Part shown: piece after piece, positions 24,799-37,200 of the stretch
Position numbering within the stretch: position 1 is the stretch's first letter
How the letters are laid out: each line of letters begins with the position of its first letter
Assembly (NCBI RefSeq): GCF_028769735.1
Contig: NC_088177.1
Coordinates: 18,168,599 to 18,232,598, forward strand
DNA length: 64,000 nucleotides
Direction of reading: 5' to 3'
DNA from: Zonotrichia leucophrys gambelii
Taxonomy: Eukaryota; Chordata; Aves; Passeriformes; Passerellidae
The notes under the pieces: model-generated
The model's input: only the letters and a program-made list of their open reading frames with translations
What the model was told of the DNA's origin: nothing
The model's database searches: none
Made by a program: the position numbers and the translations under genes

Positions 24799-27700
24799 GC
24801 AGTGCTCAGCACCCATGCAGCACCAATGTAACTGCAGAGCAGGGGCTACTGAGGTTTCTTCAGCCCACTGAGCCTCCAGGCTGCACCCAGCCAGGCTCTC
24901 TCTTGCCTCTTAGCTCCTCTCCCTTCCCACCACAGGGACATTAAAATACACACAGCACTCTGCACAAGCCCAATGTTTAGGAAGATCACATCCTCCAAAA
25001 TGCCTTTACACAAAACAAAAAAAACCACCCCAGGTTAAGGAGAAGGAAAACATCTCCTGCTGACTTCATGACAGGGGCCTGGGGGCTTCACCCTGTCTCA
25101 CTGAATCTGTTCATTCTCTAATGTAAATTACTTGAGAAGGAAAGTTTCCTGATATTAGCATTTCACACATCACCAAGCCACATTGCTGGTGCTTGAGAAA
25201 TAGCCAACAAAAATAACTTCCTAGTAGGGTTTAGGTACCTAAGATTTAAAGCATCCAATGAAGTTTCCAGCGTCCTAACAGTTCAAACAGAAGAGGTCCA
25301 ACAGTAAGCATACAGCTTAAAATCTTTAATCAAACACATTAGTTCACAGCAAGAGCCAGTAGATAAAACAGATGCAAGATTTCCAGAGCAAGTCGATCTC
25401 ACACACGGTAACACCATCCTCTCTTAGGGGAAAGCAATGATGGCAAACAATAAAAATACCCTTATTTAAAAAAATTCCTTAGCATGTCCAAACTGCCATC
25501 TCTGTTTAATCTCAAACTTACAAAAACCAATGCCCTTGGTTAAGAGTCTGTTGATATGTTATGTTGGGGAAAAAAAAAAAACCTAAACCCCAAAAACCTT
25601 ACAACACTCCCCCTGTCCCCAGCCCCACAGTTTCCTGGAGATGCTGCTATATAAGTGTGAGGGAATTTGCTCAAGAAGATTGTTTCATATTCTGGTTTCT
25701 AATACTGGGTATTGGGACAGCATCCTTAAAGGTGGGGTCCAAACTATGTTAGCCCATTGTCACAAGTCCCTAATGTTCCACCAGCAGCTGGCAACAGACC
25801 CCAGACCTCCCACAGCCTCTGCTTGGCAACCGTGAAACAGAACTGACCTGCTTGTACTCAAATTTCCTGGAAGACTCCTTGCATTTAATCAAAAAGAGTT
25901 TTTTTTTAATTCTCTGGTCTGGATTGGATGTGGTTCTTAATCTCAGTGATGAAAAAGCCAATAATTCACCTTACTAGTCAGCCCTACATTTTCTATGATC
26001 ATTTGTTAAATTAAATTCCAGCTGTTACCAACTATTCATGTGCTGTCTGCTGTGTATACAAATCCACATACTCTGAAACAGTAATGTTCATTAAACAGTT
26101 GTGCTGTTAGGGTTGCCCATCTAAGAGTCAGCTTACTAAGTACTGTTTTCCAACAAAAATGAAAGCTGTGAGTTCCATCCATACTGTCTCGTGCAAAATA
26201 AGAAAAATAACAGACTGGTTTCCTCCGTCCATATACCAGCACAGCACTGTTGGGTGGAGTGAGGCTTCTTTCTTGGGTCTGGTGAAAGTCAGTACCTTTG
26301 ACTTTCTTATTAGTCCCCTTTTTTAACTCATGCAGCAGAGGATTTTGAAGTAAGGAAAAGCCGTGGGCTCAGAGGACAGATCCAGGGCTGCAGCAGCAGT
26401 GCTAGAGGTGAGAGCATTATGTGTCTGTGCTCAGCAGCACTTGCTTCAGCTCCTTTTGAACCTTCTCCTCATGCACAGGCAGAGAAGGAAAGATTTCAGG
26501 TTGCTTTGGCTTGCAAACTTTAGAAGTGGGGATACCTGTTCCCTAGAAAACAGGGAGTCACTCTGTGGTTAGGGAAAGAGACCCATTCCCACATCCACCT
26601 TGGTTGTCTTATAGCCCCAATTTTGGTTACTTTGAAGTAAGAAAGAGAACTTCTTTGTTTAACTTGCTGCTGCCATTTGCAGGCAGGATCATAGCCTGAG
26701 CTGCTGCAAACTGGCAGAGCCAAATTGGTGCTGAAGAGGGTCAGTCTGGATGTCCCAGCTGAGGATCTGGACCCCAATACCAGGGCTATGGGGCAGCAGC
26801 AACCTTCAGTGCCAGTGCATACAAAGTAGTTGCAGAACACATTATCTGGATGATCACACAGCTCTCAAGGCAGCAGATCTGTAACAACTAAACCCCGAGC
26901 TCCTCCTGAAACTGAAACAATATCAGCTTTGAGCAAACAGTTGTCCTAAATGAAAATTCATCCCCTGCTAAATATAACCAGGTTGCATGACAGCACATAT
27001 GTGTTGATTTCAGAGAGGTTTCTGAGGCATGAGGGAGATCATAAATAGGCCTTAACATCTAAGAAAATTAGACAGAAAACACAGATTCGCTTTCCGTTAC
27101 ACTTTTGTTTAGCATTCAGCTCAGTATCTGCTCTTCCTTAGGCGTCCTGGCACAGAGCTTAATAATTAGCACAGCCTCCTTCAGAGGAAACGGTTCCTTT
27201 TAGTTCAGTGTCATACACAAGTTAATGGGAAAAAATTATTTGTAATGTGAGAGTTTTTAACTCCTGCAAACTGTTAACCTGGCTGGAGTGCTGTAAACTC
27301 CTGTGTTTGTTCTGCTCTTTGTCAGGCAGCCATCAGCAGTGTCAGGTTAATCATCTTGGGTGCAAACACCCAAATGATGGGAATGGTGAACTACACAAAG
27401 CCAAAGGCAGAATTTCCCTAAGCATGGACCAGGCAGGTGAGAGCAGGATAGCTGGGCTGTGGTGGGGCCATGCATTGCTGACCTGAGAGCAGAGCTTGCC
27501 CACAGGTTGCAGGCTTCATCCCCAGGACTTACATCAAGCAGAAGCAGAGTTGCAGGAAAATTATTGTGTGAGTGGGACTGAAAATGACTTTTTATCTCTC
27601 TCCAAATAAACAGTGAGTTCATGCTAAACTGCCTGGTGCCTGCTCTGGTGTCTAAGCACTGAAAGCTGAAGCCCTCGGTGCAATACTCCATGGTTCCAGA

Positions 27701-28913
27701 GTGAGCTCTGCCAGACGCAGATGGGATGTGCCACCGTCCCCCTGCCAACGGCAGGACATGCCCTGAGGAAACGGGAGCAAAGCTGTGAAGGTGCTGGAAC
27801 AGAAGGAAGCTGCTGGCAGGTCTCTAGCAATACAATGACATGAAGCAGTCAGGTCTACGCTCTGCGGTGCGCTTCCTTTCCTGTTCCTTTACCTTGCTCG
27901 GCATTTAGGCCAAAGGCATCTCCACAGGGAAAGCCCTGAAGTGCTCAGCTCCTGGAGCTGCTGCCAGCTGACCCCTGGCCCTGAGAAGCCAGGGGTCCCT
28001 GGAGAGAGCAGGGATCCACTCCACCCACGTCCTGACCATCATCCAGAGCAAACATCCAGCCAGACACAGAGCATGGCTGCTGTTTGTAGGAATACTAACC
28101 TACTTCTGTTAAAGTTATTTGATTCTCTTCTGAAAACAAACAAGAGGATGAGAAAAAGAGTCATTTCAAGAGCAAATGCAGCACATTGATTTTGTATCTG
28201 TGATTTACCCTAAATATACTAAATAGTTTGAAAATGGGAAGCTTTGCGAAATCTTTGCCATCTACAAGTTTGCAAGTTGTTAGCAAGCACCACTCAAGTA
28301 AAGAGTGGTATTTAATAAATGTTAATTTAAAATAACATTAATGACCCTGACACTGCATGTATCTCTCTACTCAAAGTTGAAATGCATTTAGCTTAGTGTT
28401 GCCAAACATCATTTGTACGTGATAAAACACCCTCTCATCCATTCAGGCTACACACAAAGCTCATAAAGCTCTCTCACAGTCAGTGTCAAAAAGGAGGGAC
28501 TGTAACTTTGTTTCTATGACAGACTGCAGGTCCCATTTTAAATTCCTTTTTCTAAGAAACTCAGAACTTAAGCCATTTTTTCTAAAGAAAGTGGGTTTGT
28601 TTACCAATTATTCAATAAATTAAGTAAAAGACATAACTTCTCCTTTTGATTTTTGGCAACTTGATTTTTTTTGTATGCAGTGTATAGACAACTAACCTGT
28701 CTTTTGTATTTTTCCCAGGATGGCAGTGGTACTCAGGGGCTCCTAAGCATTGCACACCATGCTCAGATGAACCTTCTGGATGCTCTGCATGAAAGACTTT
28801 CTATATTTTGAGAGCACTGTCTGGAAAGTTTTGGTTTTACATGAGAATATTACACAACTAGAGGGGTAAGGCTGAAGGCAAGTGCTCTGTTGTCCTGGAG
28901 ATTTTCCTGTGTG

Positions 28914-28980
28914 TTTGGCTCAGCTCTCAGGTCTCTGGAAGAACTTGCAGGTTCTTCAGGTGCCAGAGACCATGGCCAAA
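28914..28980. repeat. bulged hairpin, about 67 nt
   Basis: Outer arms TTTGGC/GCCAAA, middle arms GGTCTCTGG/CCAGAGACC and inner arms AAGAAC/GTTCTT close on the loop TTGCAG. There is a one-sided 6-nt bulge and an unpaired 10 by 3 internal loop. The shape is roughly pre-miRNA-like but too interrupted for a confident call. Confidence 0.4.
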
Positions 28981-29041
28981 ACTCTTGCCACTAGGGGTGT
29001 ATGAGGAGCCAGGGAGGCAGCAAGATTAAGAATAAAGTAAC

Positions 29042-29062
29042 AATAATAATAATAATAATAAT
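29042..29062. repeat. (AAT)7 microsatellite
   Basis: Seven uninterrupted AAT units. The run of isoleucines in the minus-strand frame is an artefact of this repeat. Confidence 0.95.
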
Positions 29063-30860
29063 AAAATCATTAAAATATTCATAAAAAAAACCATGGTCTG
29101 AGGAGGAAGGTGAAAGAAAGGAGGGGGTAGATGTCAGCATGGAGGCCTGAGATGAGCAGAGGAATCTGTGGAGCCTGCTGGTGCCATACATCATGTCCTG
29201 CATGCTCTATCCCCTGGTTTCCCCTGGACTAAACACAGGAACATGATGATTATGGTGATGGACTACTCAAACTGTGCAAAAATGTTCTCCTTTTACATGA
29301 TGTGCTACAGCTGATGTTTCTCAGCCTTAATATATGAATTTCTAGCTAAGTTTCTTGGAGTAACAGGGTGGTTTTGTTCTGTTTGTTTCTTTTTTTTTTT
29401 CTCTTACATACAAAATTATTTGAAAGCATTTACCTCTGTGTAAAAACTACTTTTTTTCCCCTTTGTTTCCTTCATCAGCTCAAATTTTCACCTGCCAGAG
29501 GAACACAAATACCTGTGCTTACTCTTATAATTGTTAAAACCCACAGAAAAAGGTGCATCTTAGAGGATGTAGCTGAACTAACAATCTAATTCCATGCAGA
29601 AGTATCTTTAGATTATGCACAAATAGAGCAGAAAATTAAACTGTGGAAGGAGGAAAACACTACTATTTGGGAATATGAAATTTCCCTGTCTCTGTCTGAC
29701 ATGGCTGAGTGGATGCCTCAGCATGCCCAAAGGAATGTCTCTGTTAGGGAGACAATGTTTTCTACTCAAAGCTTCTAAATAGTCAGATTTTAAAATTTAA
29801 TTGAATTGCATTTCTTAAGGAAAAGACCAAGTCGCATAAGGACCCACTAGAAAAAAGCAGAAATTGTTTTGATGGGAAAAAAGTCAGAATCTCACAGATA
29901 AATCAGACTACACAGAAATCATGCTGAATTGTGATTCCAGACTTTCCTAGAAATGTCCAGTTACTAATGAGAAAATCTGGCCAGTCTCCTCTAGGATACT
30001 CAGACTTTAAATTCTCTGATAATGGGTAAGGGATATTTACTCAGCGCACTTCATCCCCTAACCAAGATATAACGCTCTTGGTGAAGAAACATGTCTAACT
30101 CTAAAGGGAGTGGTCTCCATTTTCTTAGGTTTCCACATGAAAAAAGGAAAAAGGAAAAAGAATTTACTCCTCCCCTGGGTCAGATTCTCAGTTCACCCCA
30201 AGAAAACATATATGCCTTCCATGCAATGCAATTACAAGTCAGCTGAGAAACTTGGAATGAAGGAAAGCAGATCCATACATTGGCAAATTCACATAGTCCC
30301 TCAGCTTTAAGGGATGCCAACAAATCCATTACCACAATAGTATTTACCACTGAGAGTCCCACTTCAGGATTTACAGGCTTAATATAAAGAACTTAGACTG
30401 GAAAGGAAAAAAGTTCCCCTCCCATTCACTATTTCCAATGGAAAAGGATTTTTCCCAAGTGAAAAGTAAATTGCTGAGAAAATGCAATTGAAATGATTAA
30501 AATTGCTGAAGGTTTTCCCCTTAATTTTGTTCCCGTCCTTCTTCCCCCCAAATTCCCACGATAGTCAATGTCAGAAGATTTCGCTTACTCTTGAATTCCT
30601 CCTCCCAAATCATAAATATTTATCACGTGAATGGGGTTCTTACAAGTCTCTCACATTTGTGAAAGAAAGCAGTTTGCTGCAGGATTTGACCTTGAAAATC
30701 TTCCCGTCTCATTGACAGGAGCCAATGCTATTTTTCCTTTTTAATAGCCTTGGAAACTTGTGCCAGACAGACAGAACAGCCAGACAGACCACACGCAGAT
30801 TATTAAAAACAGTTAAGGGTGTGTGATTTTGGTATAGGGGCATAATGGCCACTACATTAT

Positions 30861-30910
30861 GGGCAAATGGGAGGTGGTAGGGCAGGAGGGGGGGTGTTCA
30901 TTAATGAACA
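30861..30910 (+). other. G-run cluster abutting a perfect 16-bp palindrome
   Basis: Four G-runs (30861-63, 30869-71, 30880-82, 30888-94) with loops of 5, 8 and 5 bases form a near-canonical G-quadruplex motif. It is followed immediately by the exact palindrome TGTTCATTAATGAACA (30895-30910). The palindrome's centre ATTAAT is a paired homeodomain core. The surrounding 30.8-30.96 kb also has TAAATAATGAAAGGGCATTGG-like AT-rich sequence, which suggests a regulatory element. Confidence 0.45.
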
Positions 30911-31912
30911 TAAATAATGAAAGGGCATTGGAACATGGTTCATTCAACACTAAAAGCCAACTTCTCCAGTTAGAAAATGGAATCAATCATCTGGAGAAAT
31001 GGAAGAATTAGAAAACTGTCAATCTTTATGTTTTGGATTTCTAAACAACCATTAGACTTGGATGTCAGGAAAGAAACATTACACCACTGCCTAAAAAGCA
31101 AGAGCTTGCGTGAACTTTGCTATCTTTTCCACAAAACCTTGCACTGAAATAACTGAAGTCCCCATAGCCCCCTCATCCCCCCAGATTTCTGCCAGAAACA
31201 CACATCCATGCTGGACACTTTAACACTGAATGAGCAGCAAAGCCCAAAGCAGAGAGCAGACCAAGAGGCAAAAGGCAATGCTGCTTTGGTCAGCTCTGCT
31301 GGGAGAAGAGGAGGAGGCATTTTGTTTTCCTGCTTCCATGCTTTCCTCCTCCACATCTTCTGTTGGATCTGTAAGAGTGCCCAGTCATGGGGCTTGCAGA
31401 ACCCAGCTCACATCCAGACCTCGAGGCAGGTACAGGAAAGGCAGAACTTGCACTCCCTGGGCACTGTCAGCTTGAATTTGCTCCTTTGACTACCGCTGTT
31501 TCTTTTTTATAAAGTCCCAAAGTCAATGCACAAATTGATGACTTTGAGGGCAGCCAGACAAGTCTTGCTCTTTTTGAGGTGAAGAAACAGTTTTTGACAA
31601 TTTTGATGAGTGCTGGATTATCATCCAGGGGTGAATCTGACTATCATGTTAAATTAATGGTAGCCAATGCACAGCCCCTATTTAAAGATATCAAGGGAGG
31701 GGATTTAGAGAAGCCTTCCTGAGAGGCAATCAGACCAGAAAAGAGCATGCACAGGTACCTCAGGATATGCATTGATGTTTGTGGCACAGAACAAACCCCA
31801 GGGTCCCTAGGATGCTGAATTCATCAGCAAAGAAAAGGGATAGTGTCCTGTGGGACAGAGGATCTTCTGGTCCTATAGCCAAGGGAACTGACCTGGTCAG
31901 GAAACCCATCAC

Positions 31913-32119
31913 CTGACCCTTCTTGCCCAGTGCCTCCCCTCCTGCCCCTCTATCTTTCCATAGGAGTTTTGATAAAAATAAGGGGGTAAGAAGAAGTTTT
32001 TGGTAGAAATTTCCTAGGTTTTCCGGGGCTGTATGGTGAAACTCAAAGATGCTTTCATCAGGTTTCTCCTTCATCTCAATTCTCTGATACACAATAGAGT
32101 CCCATTCTGGTGGCAGGAA
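31913..32119 (-). CDS. ambiguous open segment: possible exon or gag-like remnant
   Basis: On the minus strand a strong acceptor (ATTCTTTTGCCATGATTATTCAG) opens 207 bases with no stop, ending in a GGTCAG|GTGATG donor. That is 69 codons, phase 0 to 0, compatible with 13887-13948 as the next exon. The first 30 residues look natural, with WDSIVYQRIEMK and KPDESIFEF. The second stretch resembles the major homology region of a retroviral capsid in general pattern (Glu, Ser, then a spaced Phe). The later half (GAGGEALGKKG) is less protein-like. It is either a host exon, a fragment of an old endogenous retrovirus, or chance. No LTRs or other retroviral genes are seen next to it. Confidence 0.25.
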
Positions 32120-32447
32120 CTGAATAATCATGGCAAAAGAATATTTCAATGAAAAATGTTTTTTTGAAAACTCACTTGTTTTCCATAGCCTTAAAAAGAC
32201 CATTGACTGAAAAGGCCTCTCTTCATTTGAAATCCTAGTTTAATGTCAGGAGCCTTGACTGAATTCAGCAGCACCTCAGCATCACTGAAGGAAGGGACAG
32301 TGTCTCAAAGATGATTTGGGCTTCTTATCACTTCTTCCATTTGCCTTTCTCAGCCTATCACATCATCTCAATTACATCCAGCCAACTAACCTGAGCACAA
32401 ACTGCTAAATCAGACCAGCAGCTGCCTGTGCATGAAAGCCTATCCTA

Positions 32448-32482
32448 GGGAGGAAGAAAAAAAAAAGAGAAGAAAAAAGAGA
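32448..32482 (+). repeat. purine-only tract
   Basis: A continuous G/A tract of about 35 bases dominated by A-runs, followed shortly by two more A-runs up to 32526. It is low-complexity sequence. Confidence 0.85.
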
Positions 32483-33586
32483 CCTTAAATTTCCTTCAGG
32501 ATGCAAAAAATAAAAGAAAAAAAAAAGGGCTTGTATCACAAAGCAAAAGGAATATTTTCCATCAGCACAATGAAATATTTATTAATAGCAGACACTAAAT
32601 AATCTAGTACAGACTTGTTCACCAGAGTGCAGATTTTAACAGGAGTCTCTGAGAACCAAAGCCCATTTAATTGTAATGAATAATAGCACAGATTTCCTAT
32701 ATTTGGGCTCCTATTTTGCAAAAAGTGTTAGCAAGTAAACATGGGTATTCCCAAACTGTGAATATTTAGTTAAGTTTTATTCTGATGTTTCTTGTTCTAA
32801 ATATTACTCTATGAATTATTAAATTGCAACCAATTTTCATAAGGATGAATTTTTTTGTTTGCAAAAATTTCTACTTTCTTCCACCTGAAGCTAAATCCAC
32901 TACACATGGAGCCAACTAGAGGCAACATATTCAATATATTCTTGAAAAGGAATGTAAAATCTGAGCCAAAGTATATATCGGATGAAAACCAGAAATGCTA
33001 CTTTCATTTGAGTGTGATACACCCATAATGGCTTCAGCCAAATTAAGATTTTTACCAAATGTCTTACTAGTATTCAAAGTTCATAAGAGGAAATTTGTTT
33101 AGTAGAGAACATGCTACTGACTGAGCATTTTTACTTTATATACACCTCATGCCTGACCAGAAATAAGCAAAAACCCCATATCCCAAATGCAGAGTGTATG
33201 GGACAGAGAGAGAGGGGTCTGGAGAGGAGAAACCAAGTGCTGTCTCTCCACACATGGGTCACTGCTCTGGGATAGGAAATGCTTCGCAAACTTCTGCATG
33301 GCATTAAGTTGCCCATCAGCACTTGGTAATGGAGGTGAGCCAAGAACACTTGTGCAGGTGGAAATCTGTGCCCTGCACTAAAACATCAACTTCTCTTCAT
33401 GGCACTTACTTAAAACTCTCCCACTCTTTCTTTCCCTTGAGACTGGACACTGCTGGGGCCAGTTTGTCCTTCCTGTGCTTTTTTATGAGGCCCCCAAAAG
33501 ATGATCAAGACTTCACCAGAGCTTCATCTGTGCTCATCTACTCTGTGGAGATGAGGGGTGGTCATGTAGCAGCAGCATAATTAGCA

Positions 33587-33605
33587 GAGACAGAGAGAGA
33601 GAGGA
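33587..33605 (+). repeat. GA-rich microsatellite
   Basis: GACAGAGAGAGAGAGGAGA, an imperfect GA repeat. Confidence 0.8.
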
Positions 33606-35560
33606 GACCTCCAGCAGCTGAAGTCTCTGTGGGCAACAGAGAGGATACTTTTAAACTTATATAACAAAAGGCTCATCTACAGTAAGCATCAAATGATGGT
33701 CACAGCAGAGGTGTAGAAGTACAGAGGAATAATTAACATCAACACCATTTCGCAAAGTCAGAGTCAGCTACACACACTCTTGCTCCCAGAACAATTCCTA
33801 CAATAGTACAGGCCCACTGGAAATACCATTTATTCCTGTAGAAAATATTTTTCTAATACTGAGCCGACATAGAGAAGGAAGAAAAAGATAACACATGCAC
33901 CTATAGCTGCAGTTTCCCTGTGCCTGAGTTAGTGCTCAGCCCGTGGGCACATACGGATGCTGCCAAGTGGTCAAGCCTGGGTCCCTGTTTGCACAGCAAT
34001 GTGCAGGCAGGGATTGCAGTGTTTTGGGATTTATTTTCTTTTAAAAATGGCACTGTCCAACAAGTACCAAGTGACAGTGGCAAAGCTCTTTATCCACTCT
34101 GCTGCTGGGTTGTGCTGGAAGCAGAAGGTTAGACCAGACTCACAGGTCCCTTGCAATTGTCCTGTCTATTTTAATGTGCCATACACAAAGCTGCAGATCA
34201 GCCTGACAGCATGGAGAAGCCTCTGATTATACAGCAACTTCACTTTCTGTCCTTTTTAAGTGCAACATTTTCAATTCTCGCACATGTGCATGCTCATTTG
34301 GGAAGCATCTGACTAGTTCTGGCATCAGATTTGGACACCTTAATGTGTGCATCTTCCTAACAGTCTCATAGCACTGAATAACACATGAAGTTACATTTGT
34401 CTAGAGGTCTGCTCAGTTCAGCCTGAGTGGGTAAGGAGGCAGATATTTATTTACACTGCATCCACAGGGGTGAGATCCTGACTGCAGGCTGAGTCACAGG
34501 TTTCAGTGCAAGCCCTCAGAGAGCACAGCATGGCTCATCAAAGGTGATGCTGGACCTTGCCTTGGAGCCTTGTCCAGGTCGGCACAGCTGGGGGCAGCCA
34601 GAGCAGCTGCCCTTTGCTAGCACTTCTCACCTGCTGTCTGCACAGCAGTTGTATTTAGAACAATAAATCACAACATCTGTGTTTGTTTGTTAGCAAATAC
34701 CAACACTCAATAACAAGTGCTACTGATAAGCACAAATTAATGTGACAAACCACGTCCTGTCATAGAAAAAACCCCAAAATCTTCCTGCAGAGCAAAACCA
34801 TCCTTTAATGCTAAATAGTTTAGGGTTAGGCCTGCATAGCCTTCTCTTTCTCTAACAGTGATATAATCTGCAAGAGATTATGGGAGTAAATTGATAGCTA
34901 GGTTATTCTTAGAACACAGAATAGATTTTGAATGGAAAATCCCAGCATTTTCTTATATAAACAAGTACAAAATGCATTTATAGGATAGGTTTGGGTGTTT
35001 TCAGCTTGCAAAAGGGTTTTAAATTTTTTTTCCTTGCCACATGAACTGCCAACCAAACTGAGAAACAGAAATCCTAAATAAAAGTTTAAAAGCAACCACC
35101 AACTGTTTAGAAACTGAAAAAGAATCTCTACTAGGAAATCAGTCCTTTTAAGACAAGGTTCCAGTAAGATGTCAGGGATAGGTCACTTGGTCCTACTATT
35201 CCTGTGGAATAACTACATTTTAGGTTCTCAGAGTGAAATATATGAGGTTGGGCAGCCATGGGGGTTAGTACAGGACTCAGATTTTAACACAAAGGGTAAT
35301 CTGGCCTGGTGCAGTCTGGTCACTGCTGCAGTGCATCTGAAGGTTAGGTTTTATGTTTATTAGCATCATCCAGATGGCGTTTTATGTCCTTAATAACTTT
35401 GTCCCTGACTAAGCCATGAACCTACTGTTTGACAAACACTGTAGGAAATACCCATCAGCAGAAAAGCCATTTTGTAACAAGGGGTAGAGCAGGTACATTT
35501 AAGATGCCTACAATTTACTTCTGTGTACCTGTCACCTTTTGATGTGCACACTTAACACAG

Positions 35561-35592
35561 GGAAGGGCTTTAAGCAGGAAGGGCTTTAAGCA
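35561..35592. repeat. perfect 16-bp tandem duplication
   Basis: GGAAGGGCTTTAAGCA occurs twice head to tail with no mismatch. It is probably a recent slippage product. Confidence 0.95.
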
Positions 35593-37164
35593 GCTGTCCT
35601 AAAGCTGAGGGGTCAGGACAAAGGAGTTCAGTACCCTTGCAGATGCCTGGCAGCCCTGCAGCTCCTCCCAGTGCACTGCTGAGCAGCACAGACACCTCCT
35701 CATCTGCTTACACCCTGGCCCATCAGCAGAGGTACCTCCAACATGCTGCCCTGCACACTGGATACCCAGCAAAACACACAGGATTTCCTGTATTTTGGTG
35801 ACAATTAGTCCCACTTCTAATTAGCAGGACTAGTGGCTCTCTGGGAAAAACTATTTTAGTTTCTAACAGTTAAAACAATTATTAGCATTTATTTTAGCCC
35901 ATAGGGCATCTCAGCAACCCAGAAGTCTCTTTCAGCACCTGAGCTGCACAGGTTTTTCCGCTTTCAATGTAAACTGAAAAAATGTTTGATTTCTTCCTGG
36001 GTACAAAACACACGGTCAAGATGTTCCTCCCAAATGAGCAGAAGTTGCAGCACCTTTGTGGAGAGCAAAGGCCTGATGCAGCTCACAGGAGGAGCTGGGG
36101 TGGGCAGGGCAGCCTGCCAAGTGCAGCCCCTGCACAGCTCCCTGTCTGTGCCAGCCTTTGCCCATTCCTGGTGGCTAGTACAGCCCTGGGATTCCACATC
36201 CAGCATCAAATGCCTCCATGACACTTCCAACCTCAGCTGTGGCCAGTTGTTGAGTGCATACCGATCAAACAGATGGATGAGTTTACACAATCCAAGAGGT
36301 GCTGCATACTTGTCCTGCTGGTTTACTGAACTATTTGAACTTAAATCAGTTCAGCCTCACAATTCAGACAAGACCCAAATGAATGTTAGCAGCACTTTTG
36401 GTGTTTCATGACACAATTTACTTCAAATTAAAGCAACTGGAAAAAACCTTGTGCTCAGGGAAGTATGTATGTATCGCTGTTGAAGCAGACACTGGCAGTA
36501 GTGACATCAGCATGTTTTTTTAAGCATACGTTCGTCTTTTGCAGGGATATTTTGAGACCCTAAAAATGTCACTACAGAACTGTCCCAGTTTTTGATTTTG
36601 AAAATGTCACCTGTGTCATCATTGGAACTGGGCTGTTATTTCCAGAACTAACCATTTGGGGAACAGTTTACGTGAAACTGAAACCTTAGCACCAGCTCTG
36701 CAGTGAAAGAGAGAAGGCAAAAGCGCTGGCACTCACACTGGCGCTGGAGTCATCCAGGAATTGGCTGGCTTACCTCAGGCCAGCCTTTCACTTGCCAGAA
36801 TTCAGAAACTCACATTTCTTTTCAAATTTGCTATTTTCTTTAGGCATTCATTTTGAACGTGACCAGCTGTTCTCAGAACAGAGATCTGGAGCCATATTCT
36901 ATATTTTTAGAGCAGGCATCTTTCCTGTTAAACAGAAAGATGAAAAAACTCCAAATTAGATTATGGTTAGGAGGAACAGAAGAAAATTCACAAGTGTAAA
37001 GCTGCTGCTGCTCACTCAAAAGGCTTGCAACAAAGATGCAGAGAGACTTTCCCGATAACTCACAATGGTTTACCTGAAATGGGAGCAGAAAAGAAAAACA
37101 AGACACCCATACAACACACAAACAACTCATTGGAACGCCAGCATCTGGTGTTGTGATCTGCTGA

Positions 37165-37200
37165 AGATACCAAAAGGGTATCAAAAGATACCAAAAGGGA
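37165..37200. repeat. 21-bp tandem duplication, about 1.7 copies
   Basis: AGATACCAAAAGGG is repeated at 37165 and 37186, with the partial word GGTATCAAA between the copies. Confidence 0.85.

Larger units (their letters stand above)
24431..31912. other. non-coding block
   Basis: It starts with an AT-rich block (24.44-24.70 kb) that retains unusual CpGs (CCCGGGGGAGG, GAACGCTAACGG) and could be regulatory. A 10-bp hairpin at 24.77 kb, a bulged hairpin at 28.9 kb, an AAT microsatellite and a G-run/palindrome pair at 30.86 kb follow. Open frames at 27.3-27.8 and 31.1-31.5 kb are probably chance. A 45-base splice-flanked opening near 27.53-27.58 kb (minus) is too short to call. Confidence 0.4.
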
